From NCBI GenBank assembly GCA_016801885.1, contig CM028892.1, positions 6,394,114-6,458,113 on the forward strand: a DNA stretch of 64,000 bases, written 5' to 3'. Position 1 is the first letter of the stretch. Every line of letters starts with the position of its first letter. The notes below the pieces were generated by a model. The model worked only from the letters and a program-made list of their open reading frames with translations. It searched no databases and was not told where the DNA came from. The position numbers were made by a program, and so were the translations under genes. Positions 36,001 to 44,671 of the stretch are shown here, piece by piece. This DNA comes from Toxotes chatareus. Taxonomy: Eukaryota > Chordata > Actinopteri > Toxotidae.

Positions 36001-37585
36001 TCAAAGGCGTCGATGGTGGATAGATTATGTTTCTTGGGGAAGGTGACGGACGAGTCTTGAATGATTAACAGGAGCTGGAAAGGCAACAAAATAAGAAGCA
36101 GTGTAACCCTGTGAACTCAGGAAATGAGTAGCCCTCAGCTAAAGTGTGTTGATACTGGCCTGCTGGTCGCCTAATACTCATGATCTGAAGGCACACTGAG
36201 CAGGATCAGGTCTATATCTATGTTCTCTTCCCGTTTTCTAAATCTCTTGATAGAACCGGAAACATAGACACCGAGAGAACAAAACACCAGGGACACGAGT
36301 GAACAGATGAGGTGAAACCAGGTTAAAGCTACTGCTCCTTATTAAGTTCCCTTATTAAATCTATGCCAGTCCCAAAAGATGCATTGTAGAAGAAAGGATT
36401 TTTGCAGCTTTGATGTGCAAAAAGGCCTACAACTCATATTTTTCACTATGGTGTTTATTGTTCTGTGTGTGTTTTTGCTGTTTAGGCGTAGGAACAAGCT
36501 TCTGCTGAAGGACAAATTGCCCTGAGACGTCTCTTGCTCAAATTTCAGCACAGGCTTGATCTCCAATATGAAACAACAAAAGACAGTCAACTGTGTATTT
36601 CACACTGGTCTGTGCCTGGTTCATATTTTTCAAATGAATGTGTCTCTGCTGCTTTGTCAATAAGTGGATTTTGGTTTGGCTTTTGTATTTTAGTGGCTGT
36701 AGCAAATAAAACTGACCCTGCTGATAAATTCTTTCAAATGTGTCCCGCAGACGTACAAATGCATGAAAAGGATTACAACTCTGTAGATGGAGTGTGTAAA
36801 AGCAGTGAGCCACCCTTTATGGCTTCGAAAAAGGACTTATATAGCGTTTTGTAATAACTATTGCCAAATTATGGGTCATTTTAAATGTCCAAATGCAGTA
36901 TGACTGCAGCTGAAATTAGAATATAAATGTGCAATACATAATAATAATAGTAATAATCATACAGCCTTGTATCTGATCATTTAGATCAATAGATAGGATT
37001 CTCCTATGCTCCATCTTAGATATAATGTTTATATACTACAAGTCGTATTCCCAAATAATTTTTCAAAGAAATGTAACTGCTGGCTGATTTCACTTTAGTA
37101 GCAACATGCCCGGATTAACCTGTAAGAGGGCCCCTTGCCAAAAATTTGCTAATGGGCCCCTGTTAGCTCCCCCTACCTCACCATCTGTCCATTTTCTGCG
37201 TTCTTAGGTGGCCTCCAAGTTCCCATCTGGTGACTTAGTATAGCAGTTACATGAAGCTGAAAAAGAATGATCAGAACTGAAGCAGCTGATGCTGAGATAT
37301 CCCGACTTTTAATCCTTTGCGTTGGTCAAAATCCCAAAATGCTGGATCCTACGGTTCCCATAATGCATTTTGATATCATCTTTGCATTAGATCCCTCCTG
37401 CCTGGTAAATACCCATGACTTTCATGTCCCTGTTTTTGAAATGTAAAAACTAAAGCTGAGATAACCCTGATAACATTGGTATGAAGGCATCATCATTTGA
37501 CTAAATTCATCTTGAAGTCAATAATAAGCTCAATGTAATTAACTGAACTAATTAAAACTACAGCTGAAGAACTTACAGTACATGA

Positions 37586-38594
37586 AATTCAATTCAATTC
37601 AATTTTATATATATAGCGCCTTCCACAATCAAAATTGTCTCAAAGCGCTTTACAGAGACCCAGAGCCTGACCCCAGAGCAAGCACTTAAGGCGACAGTGG
37701 CAAGGAAAACTCCCTTTTAACAGGAAGAAACCTTGAGCAGAACCTGGCTCAGATGGGGGACCCTCCTGCCGATGGCCGGGCTGGGTGAAAGGAGGAAAAA
37801 GAGGAAGATAGGACAGCTAGGAATGGAGGAGAGGGGGAGAAAGACATGCAGCATAATACAGACAATGGACAATATTAGTGGGTCAGCATTTACATTACAG
37901 TTAGTGAACAGTTATTGGATAATGTATGCTCAGCAGATTAGAATTATGAAACAGAGCACGGAGGCAAAAAAGCTGTCATGACTGGTAATTATTTCCATCA
38001 CAGTCTGCAAAGAATATTAATCAAATATTTATCTGTAGCAGAACGGAACATTAAACGTGTTAGAAATCGATCATTGTAAACAATAAACAGCAGCAGGTGG
38101 GTGGAGCCAGGACCATAGGACATGCAGCTCCAGAGCCAGAGGTACCTGCAGTAAGGTACAGAGAAAGAGAGACCAGAGAGAAACAAACACAGGACTACGG
38201 GACAGAGAGGACACAGAGTTAATGACATGTAATAAAGCCTGAGCCAGCCCTACTAAGGGCTATATCCTTAACTGTAACAGTGTCTATAGAGATAATTGTG
38301 ACTAACTATAAGTTTAAATAACTAGGACTGTAACTACAACTAATTATAAGCTTTATCAAACAAGAAGGTTTTAAGCTTCGTTTTAAAATTAGAGAGGGTG
38401 TCTGCTTCCCGAACCCAAACTGGCAGTTGGTTCCATAGGAGAGGGGCCTGATAGCTAAAGGCTCGGCCTCCCATTCTACTTTTAGAGATTTTGGGAACCA
38501 TAAGCAAACCTGCATTCTGGGAACGAAGCAATCTGTTAGGATGATATGGTACTATCAGCTCTTTAAGATATGAAGGAGCCTGGAATGGTAACAC
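37586..38594 (-). mobile_element. L2-type LINE 3' end, reverse orientation (relic)
   Basis: On the minus strand a frame from 38594 to 38340 reads APSYLKELIVPYHPNRLLRS then SKSRMGGRAFSYQAPLLWNQ and LKTFLFDKAYN. This is the familiar extreme C-terminal tail of fish L2/Rex-like retrotransposon ORF2 (APSYLxELI-PY ... GGRAFSYxAPxLWNxLP ... FKxxLKTxLF). It is followed downstream on that strand by a roughly 750-base 3' UTR ending in CGCTATATATATAAAATTGA and a tandem TTGAA tail (37586-37606 on +). The element is truncated upstream of APSYL, and the terminal stop is retained. It is common in percomorph genomes, which supports the taxonomic guess. Confidence 0.7.
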
Positions 38595-39686
38595 TTACAT
38601 TTAAAACCTCCATGGTAAGTGCTCCAGCCTTGACTGGCAGCTTGATCAATGGTGGAGCCTGGTGGCCTGCATCTGGAGGTGTGTGGTTAGGTTTAAAGGT
38701 TGGTTAAAGTTAGGGAAAGATTGTGGCTTTGATTAAATACATCTTATCATGTGCTTAAAGTTAGTGCTTTGCTGCTCCGCTACATGCAGCCATAAAACTG
38801 ATCATTTGGTTTCGCTGCTGTATGTGGATGTTGCAGGAGAACAAGTGAAATATGTTTTCAGTAAAATGTTTACAGACATTATGGACATGAAAATCAGATG
38901 TATATAAACATAATTTCTGCAGTTACTGCAGAAATGACCAATACGTTTTTCTGTGTCTCAGTGCTCTTTTACTATTTGTATGAATCTTATGTAGTAGTTA
39001 GTGTAGAAACGTGTACCTGGGTGGCACCATCCCTGCTGACCGGATGGAGGAAATCCATTAAAGGGCCTGCTGAGCAATGTTTGGTTGTGACTGTTGCATG
39101 CATTGGCACAGCTCCATCCTGAGCCAACAGATATCTGCAGTATGTGTTGGAAAGCAACACAACACAAGCAGACACACTAATCACTATTTTAGGTTAGGTC
39201 TCCAACCATCCAGGGCAAAGAGTACCAAGAATATGGATAGTATGCCTTTCTATAGTCTTTTGTGCAGCCCTGTAGAGGCTGTTGTATTTAATATCCCTGC
39301 TGCCTTTTCACTTCAATTAAATTCAGCTTTATTAATCCCTGTGGGGGCAACTCCTTCACCCACGAAAAGGTCTAAGAGGTGGTTACTGGTGGGCTTTAAC
39401 GCAGGAAAGTACTCATTTTGTGGAAGAAAACCCAAAACATTAAGCCCACGCTCTCTCGTGGCAGTAATTCACTGCGAATTTAGCTTGCATTTACTATATG
39501 TGCCTGCTTCATACAAAAACATCCTCTTGGTGGTCACTCTCAAGTCTGTGCCTGTTCACATGAATTATATGTGTTCTTTAAGTTCCTGTAATTACCAAGA
39601 TGCAGAGTACACACGGTGCAAATCTTACATCCATTTCTGTGCCTGTTTTCTGTCCTTTTCTTTCTTTTTTTCTTTTTTTACTGCAG

Positions 39687-39801
39687 GAAGCTACCACTGA
39701 AGGAAGAAAATGGAAAAGAGTCTCTCAAGCCGGATACGATTGAAATCAAAGTGCACAGTGACAACAGCATCCACACAAAGCCCGACGACAGCAAAGCATA
39801 A
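39687..39801 (+). CDS. ncam2: ncam2 last coding exon: C-terminal cytoplasmic tail
   Basis: The exon starts in phase 2 (one base completes Leu) and reads KLPLKEENGKESLKPDTIEI then KVHSDNSIHTKPDDSKA, stopping at TAA 39799-39801. KLPLKEENGKE and the terminal DDSKA are characteristic of NCAM2 and exclude NCAM1. The tail is acidic/basic mixed and rich in Ser, Lys and Asp. The stop codon runs straight into a 13-base A homopolymer (39800-39812). Joining the membrane exon directly to this one is in frame (AAYL-KLPLKEE) but would leave out a roughly 40-residue segment present in mammalian NCAM2. Confidence 0.95.
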
Positions 39802-39941
39802 AAAAAAAAAAACGGGTCGGTCCCCTCGCCACCAAAAGAACATTCGGATCACAAGACCAAAACCCAGAGAAACTACAACACTGGAAAATAGTGGAGTAAA
39901 ATACCATATCTGTTTATAACAATGCCCCAGTGAAAGGCATG

Positions 39942-39949
39942 TGTAAATA
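39942..39949 (+). promoter_or_regulatory. ncam2: Pumilio response element (TGTAAATA)
   Basis: Exact match to the Pumilio consensus UGUANAUA, 141 bases after the stop codon. Binding is inferred from the motif only. Confidence 0.5.
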
Positions 39950-41146
39950 CAAATAATAGAGAGAAAATAGAAAGGAAGAAAGGGTCAACCTTTTAGACAC
40001 CTTGAGTGATAAGTGTATCATGTTCTTCTAAACATGGCATCAGTGGAAGGCTCTTGTTGATCAATGATTGTAGATTATTTTTTGCTTTTATTTTTCTTCA
40101 CTTTACGTTGTGTGTTTGTTTTCTCTGACAATGCTATCTTCTTTGTTTGTTCATCTCTTTCTTTTTACAGTCCACGTAAGACTTTCACGCAGTTAAATGG
40201 TGATAAACCTCGTCTTCAGCCCCTCTTTCTAGGACGTCTCACTCAAAAGACGCAATCACAAATGCAGGCGTAAGCTAGTATGCTTGTGTGCCCCTGAGCT
40301 CACACCACTAATGCTCTTGCTTCTTTTTCTGTCAGAGCGAATGCATGGACCGACCCCTCGCTGCGGGGTATCACAATGATTTAAACCCAATCGCCTGTTT
40401 CCATGCCTGAGTGTTACCCTACAGCAACCTTTTTATGCCTTTAATAGTCGAGCTAGGTGTCTGGCTAATGAGAGGCAAATGCTGTAGCATTGTGTTTCAA
40501 GAAAGCTGTCTTCAATAACAAAAGGTGAACCACTGCTAATGAGATTGGAGGCTTCAGGAAAACGTGACCACAGGTCCCTGTGAGAGGCATTTCTTCCCGA
40601 TAACATTTAAAGGGTGAAAACTTGTATCGAACAGAACCTAATCGTTAATTATGAAGAAGAATTTGGACTTTGGTGTTTGATGATTCGTGTCGTCTGAAGG
40701 GCTGTTGTGGATTAGAGTTTGTGTGTCAGGAAAACAAACTTCGAAAAATTCGGCAAGCTTGACAAAAAGAAAGAATGTGTTGCAGTCTATGGAGTACACA
40801 GTATAATACCACACATGTGCATTGATGTCACTGGTGGCAAAGCCTTTTGTATTGACACTTGTGTTGACACTCTTCAACTGTCTCATTCTCTGACAGTATG
40901 TGCATAAGTATGTTTTACTCATCTCTGATCAAACTGCATACAGTATATTGTTGTCAGAGGGTCAACTGTACTGCCAGCCAATATGGGCTTTGGTATACAA
41001 CTTGAAAAAGATTACGGCTTTACGCTGAAAGGCGTCCCCACAAATGCCCTGAATGGTGTCGTGTAATCGTTGCGATCCGTAAAAGCAGGAAAAGCCGTGA
41101 ATCATTGTGACTCAAGGCATGGGAACAAACGAGTACGCTGATAAGA

Positions 41147-41152
41147 AATAAA
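41147..41152 (+). promoter_or_regulatory. ncam2: possible proximal polyadenylation signal AATAAA
   Basis: Canonical AATAAA in GATAAGAAATAAATCAAC, about 1.35 kb after the stop. It is followed within 30 bases by a GU-rich run (GTGTGTCATGTATGTTTTTG), a plausible downstream element. It would give a shorter UTR lacking four of the five Pumilio motifs. Confidence 0.4.
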
Positions 41153-41301
41153 TCAACAGGTGTGTCATGTATGTTTTTGATGATAAGCATTGATTTCTTT
41201 ATTCATCACTGTATCAGATCTGCCTCAGATGAAATTTTTTTTTAAAAAAACCTTTTTGGTTTCTCAGTCTGATCGCTGTTCTCTCTGATGTTGTCACGTG
41301 T

Positions 41302-41309
41302 TGTACATA
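41302..41309 (+). promoter_or_regulatory. ncam2: Pumilio-type motif (TGTACATA)
   Basis: Matches UGUANAUA with C at the variable position; located between the proximal and distal polyadenylation signals. Confidence 0.4.
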
Positions 41310-41342
41310 GGTGAAAAAAAAGAATATTTTACAAAGCTTTTA

Positions 41343-41350
41343 TGTAAATA
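41343..41350 (+). promoter_or_regulatory. ncam2: Pumilio response element (TGTAAATA)
   Basis: Exact consensus, 41 bases after the previous motif, so the two could be bound cooperatively. Confidence 0.5.
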
Positions 41351-41913
41351 TACCCTAAAGGATGTGTCTTTTTTCAAAATGCAACAGGCTTTTTTTGTGA
41401 ACGCTCCTCAGATGAAAAGCTGTTTTCTTTTTTTTTTTTTCTTCTTCTTCTTCTTATGTTGTGTTTTGGTCCAAAGTTCAGTGATGGTGTAATATTGCTT
41501 TTTCTAGTCATTTGCTTTCCCTTAAGAAAATCCATGCCCTAAGGCTATTTCACAGCATTTCAATGGAGGCAGTAATTACGGCATTAGTGTGCCTTCTCTT
41601 TTTTTTTGCCTCCCCCTCTTGTGGCCCAGTGCCGCTGCAGCAGTATAGACCATCAAATGAATGTTTGATCGTGAACGTTGCTGCTTTTTTTGCCGCAGAA
41701 TGTGTCAGAAGATTGAATTTTTATTGTGATGCTGTGAATCCTGGGAAATGTAGTGGTAGGACTGTGGGCTGTAGTCGCAGACACTGGACAAAAACAAACG
41801 TGTTTAACTACCTAGTACAACTAGATGTCAGGTTGTTGATGCTGTAAGTCTTGAGTACGCAGTACGCAGTAGTATGGGCTGCAGGAATCTGGCCATGTAA
41901 TGCATCATTATAT

Positions 41914-41914
<1 letters not shown>

Positions 41915-41974
<60 letters not shown>
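41915..41974. repeat. (GT)30 microsatellite in the 3' UTR
   Basis: An uninterrupted GT dinucleotide run of 60 bases, the longest simple repeat in the window. It is transcribed as (GU)30 in the long UTR form, which is a potential binding site for GU-binding proteins such as TDP-43 or CELF. It is expected to be length-polymorphic. Confidence 0.95.
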
Positions 41975-41977
<3 letters not shown>

Positions 41978-42613
41978 CTGTTGAATGTATCTGCAAATAC
42001 TCTTAGGCCGTCTGTGTGTATGTTTGTGAGTGTGACCATTTTACTTTTTCACAATAAGAGTCTCCCAGTTACAAGTCAGACACTAAATGAAAGAGTTAAA
42101 AAGTCGACATCTTGATATTCTGGTGTTTATTTTGTCATAATTTACTTTCTAATTTTCTTAACTATTTATATTGGATTAAAGTGTGTTATTGGGTACACTT
42201 TCCATCTCCATGATGCATTACACGGCTCTGCAAATCATATAGGTTATGATGGCCACATGCCAAGTATGCATATCCGAGTGCTGTGAGTGTACGAGTGTTT
42301 CTCTTTGAGTGTGGATTGAGTTGGCGAGAGCTCTCACGCTGAGTTTCGGAGTGCGCTGTGATAGGTAAAACCTGATTATGTAGTTCTCGACAGTGATTAA
42401 TTCCCCAGGCTGCAGCACTCCACGCATGTGTCTGCAAGCCCCACTGCCGCCGCCGCCGCCCCCTCGCCACTCTTCCCTGCCTCTCAGACTGCATTGGTTT
42501 TTATCTCAGACCTCATAGCGTTGGCTTTGTTTTCTCACAGCGAGCCCTTGTACCTTGCATATCTCAAATGGATGGCCCTGCCATGGAGTGGTTCTGCTGC
42601 CTGTTACGATGAC

Positions 42614-42621
42614 TGTAAATA
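42614..42621 (+). promoter_or_regulatory. ncam2: Pumilio response element (TGTAAATA)
   Basis: Exact consensus in GACTGTAAATATGGGAGC, within a stretch (about 42550-42675) free of simple repeats that looks like ordinary UTR sequence. Confidence 0.5.
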
Positions 42622-42684
42622 TGGGAGCACAGTGCCTGGAGGCTATACGATTTGTACATGTTCTTTTGTATTTGAATATGAGTC

Positions 42685-42784
42685 ACCCCCCTCTCCCCTC
42701 CCTTCCCTTCTCCTTCTCTCCCACTGCTCTCCTTTCCTCTGCTCTCCCTTGTCGTCCTCCCTCCCTTCCTCTCTGTCTCCTCCA
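42685..42784 (+). repeat. C/U-rich tract in the 3' UTR
   Basis: About 100 bases almost purely of C and T on the mRNA strand (runs of CTCCC, CCTTCC, CTCT). It explains the long spurious open frames on both strands here. Confidence 0.85.
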
Positions 42785-42974
42785 CCATGCCTTTTTCTGT
42801 AGGGGGTAAAACAGGTGTGTTTGAGCTCAGTGTACAGTATGTGTCCTCTTTGTCCCCATGCTCCCTGTGTCCCTTGGACTGTCCCCGCCGAGTTTGCTTT
42901 GTGCAGGAGGTGGGAACTATTGATGTCTCTCTGTACGTACCTGTGGAACACTTGTGACTCCTGTCATTTGCCGC

Positions 42975-42982
42975 TGTAAATA
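42975..42982 (+). promoter_or_regulatory. ncam2: Pumilio motif overlapping the polyadenylation signal
   Basis: TGTAAATA overlaps the AATAAA at 42979-42984 by four bases, so occupancy by a Pumilio protein and by the cleavage machinery could compete. This is an inference from overlap alone. Confidence 0.45.
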
Positions 42983-42984
42983 AA
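42979..42984 (+). promoter_or_regulatory. ncam2: distal polyadenylation signal AATAAA
   Basis: AATAAA in CGCTGTAAATAAACATG, with a GU/U-rich downstream stretch at about 43015-43035 (TTCGTGTGGTTAAATTTTTG). Cleavage is expected about 15-25 bases after the signal, close to 43005. No comparable signal follows nearby, and the sequence beyond changes to ordinary intergenic character. Confidence 0.65.
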
Positions 42985-44005
42985 CATGTCCTGGTAGAAG
43001 AGAGTGACACGTCATTCGTGTGGTTAAATTTTTGCCTTTTCACCAGATCATAGAGGGTTGTTGAGCTTCACTGACTGTCGGAGGTTTGGTGCAGTATTTT
43101 GCCATGAATCCTGAGTGACGTATCTTAATTATTCATGAAGGACGACTGTTTTATCTGCTTACACACAATCAGAAATGTGAGCCCATCATCATAATGAATT
43201 TGAGAGGGTTCAAAAAAATTGTGTGAGTGAGACATGAAATAAATATGAAATGAGTCATTGAAGCACTGTGCTAAATGTGAAATGAAAGCCTGGTTTGAAT
43301 TTCTCTCATGTTTAACTTCCCGAGCTTCGCGATGAGGTAATGTAACGCTGACCACCTCGGGGAGAAGGGAAGATACAGTCATAAGATACTGATACTGGCT
43401 GAACATTTCATTATAATCCTCTGCATTGTAATGGAATGTGCTTTAGTCTGGTGCAGTCGTGTGATAAAAGCAGCCTACTCCACAAAGACACAACTTTAAT
43501 AGCTTTTAATTTTTTCGCCGTTGAAGTCAGCAAAGCTCATTTTTCCGGAGGACAGAGCGCTATTTTCATCAAGGTCATTGCTAAACCTAGATTACTCCCG
43601 TTTTAAATGGTAACTGTGTTGCATCTAAATCTGGCCTCACTTCCTTGAAACAGTAGAAGAGCTTTAATGATAAAAACCAGAGGGACAGAGGAGCTCCACT
43701 CAAAGGAGGAATTAAAACAATTCTGAATAGCATGGAGGAGCCACGGTGTTCCTCAACAAAGCTGCCCCCTCTTCAGCGCTCATTTGAAGTCAGAAGATAA
43801 CGTTTCTCAGGCATCTCCCTCCCATGCGAGGGAGGGGGAGGGAAGCAGCGGGCTGCCTGTTGGATCCTGGCTGCAAGGGCCTCTGTTAACAAGGGGAACA
43901 AACTTCAACTTCATCTCCCACAGGGGCTCAAAGGAAGTCTGCACATCAAACACTGAGTCTCATTTGGATTGAAGAGATGCAGAGAGGAGAGATATTGGCC
44001 GCTCT

Positions 44006-44038
44006 GGGGGGTAGGGAGGTGGGGGGTTGGGAGTGGGG
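44006..44038 (+). other. potential G-quadruplex
   Basis: Five G-runs of three or more (44006-44011, 44014-44016, 44021-44026, 44029-44031, 44035-44038) are separated by loops of 2 to 4 bases. This meets the usual G3+N1-7 rule with one run to spare. Confidence 0.7.
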
Positions 44039-44446
44039 AGGAGCTGAACAATCACAGAAGGAGAGAAAAAGACACCCAAGTTATCCTCTCCTTCAGTTTG
44101 TCACGTGGTAGCGTCACAGTCTGCTACAGGTGATTGCTTTTTCCCTGCACAGGAAGTTAGACAAACAACAAAAGTGTTGGACCACACACAAATACACACA
44201 CATCTGTGGAACAACACTACATGAAAAGATAGCACAGTAAGCCTTCAGGTAATATTTCTCCCTTAATCTTTCTGTTTGCAGAGACTCCCATGATACTGTG
44301 CGCTGACAGCACCTTAATCCTAACTGTGAGAGAAGTTTGGGAAGTGTGGGAAGAAATATCCCTGCCATTGTTGAAGTTTTCTCTCTCAAGCATGCATGCA
44401 CTTAAATGCCTCCCCTCGCACGCTTTCATGCAGAATTCCACGGTAA

Positions 44447-44470
44447 GACACACACACACACACACACACA
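44447..44470. repeat. (AC)n microsatellite
   Basis: An AC dinucleotide run of about 24 bases preceding CAAACTAATT. Confidence 0.9.
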
Positions 44471-44648
44471 AACTAATTTCTGAAACTTTGCCAGCATGCG
44501 AGGAAGTGGAGCTTCCGCAAACTCTTAACCACACGGGCAAATCCAGCCGAGAGCTTTCTGGCAGGTACAACCCTCCACTTTCTTAATCTCCTTGAGACTC
44601 TCTCGCCTCTCCTCTGGTTTGACAGGAGAGGAGATGGGAAGCAGCAGG

Positions 44649-44671
44649 TATGTGTGTGTGTGTGTGTGTGC
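44649..44671. repeat. (GT)n microsatellite
   Basis: A GT dinucleotide run of about 22 bases. It lies about 180 bases from an AC run, so the two could pair as an imperfect long hairpin. Confidence 0.9.

Larger units (their letters stand above)
27432..39686 (+). other. ncam2: 12.3 kb ncam2 intron before the last exon
   Basis: This phase-2 intron runs from the GTGAGT donor to the acceptor TTTTTACTGCAG (39675-39686). It contains alternating purine/pyrimidine sequence (28080-28215), a possible short exon (27980-28019, see findings), an L1/Tx1-type LINE relic (about 32110-33090) and an L2-type LINE 3' end in reverse orientation (37586-38594). A 40-base fish-repeat-like phrase, AATTCAGCTTTATTAATCCC, lies near 39318. 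The exon that in mammals encodes KDGSKEPIVEM...TEPE was looked for and not found. Confidence 0.8.
1..43005 (+). other. ncam2: ncam2 gene, 3' part (gene-level entry)
   Basis: The gene encodes a cell-surface immunoglobulin-superfamily adhesion molecule (NCAM2/OCAM) that acts in axon and olfactory wiring by homophilic contact. Nine in-order exons on the + strand give the second half of Ig4, Ig5, FN3-1, FN3-2, a transmembrane helix and a short cytoplasmic tail. Junction phases from first to last are 1, 0, 1, 1, 1, 0, 1, 2. If the first exon is counted as 151 nt (see its entry), the exons sum to 1347 nt, exactly 449 codons including the stop. NCAM2 rather than NCAM1 is indicated by the C-terminal KLPLKEENGKE and DDSKA segments. 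The N-terminal signal peptide, Ig1-Ig3 and the first half of Ig4 are outside the window. The 3' end is placed just after the polyadenylation signal at 42979-42984. Confidence 0.95.
39802..43005 (+). other. ncam2: ncam2 3' untranslated region (about 3.2 kb)
   Basis: The UTR is assigned from the stop codon to shortly after the distal AATAAA at 42979-42984. It contains an A13 tract, five UGUANAUA Pumilio-type motifs, a proximal AATAAA (41147-41152), a T/CTT-rich tract (41431-41456), a (GT)30 microsatellite (41915-41974) and a long C/U-rich tract (42685-42784). Open frames here, such as 41512-41847, 42428-42802 and the minus-strand 42564-43043, are products of low-complexity sequence. Confidence 0.75.

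Noticed and set aside
36534..36854. 106-codon frame as the missing cytoplasmic exon
   Set aside because: The acceptor-like CCCGCAG at about 36744-36750 leads to a stop in the phase required, and the residues do not resemble the NCAM2 tail.
39077..39700. 207-codon open frame on the + strand before the last ncam2 exon
   Set aside because: It runs through intron, a repeat-like phrase (near 39318) and the polypyrimidine acceptor tract, then crosses the exon in the wrong frame; no domain is present.
42564..43043. 159-codon minus-strand frame and 124-codon plus-strand frame over the UTR end
   Set aside because: Both are created by the long pyrimidine tract, which lacks stop codons on either strand.
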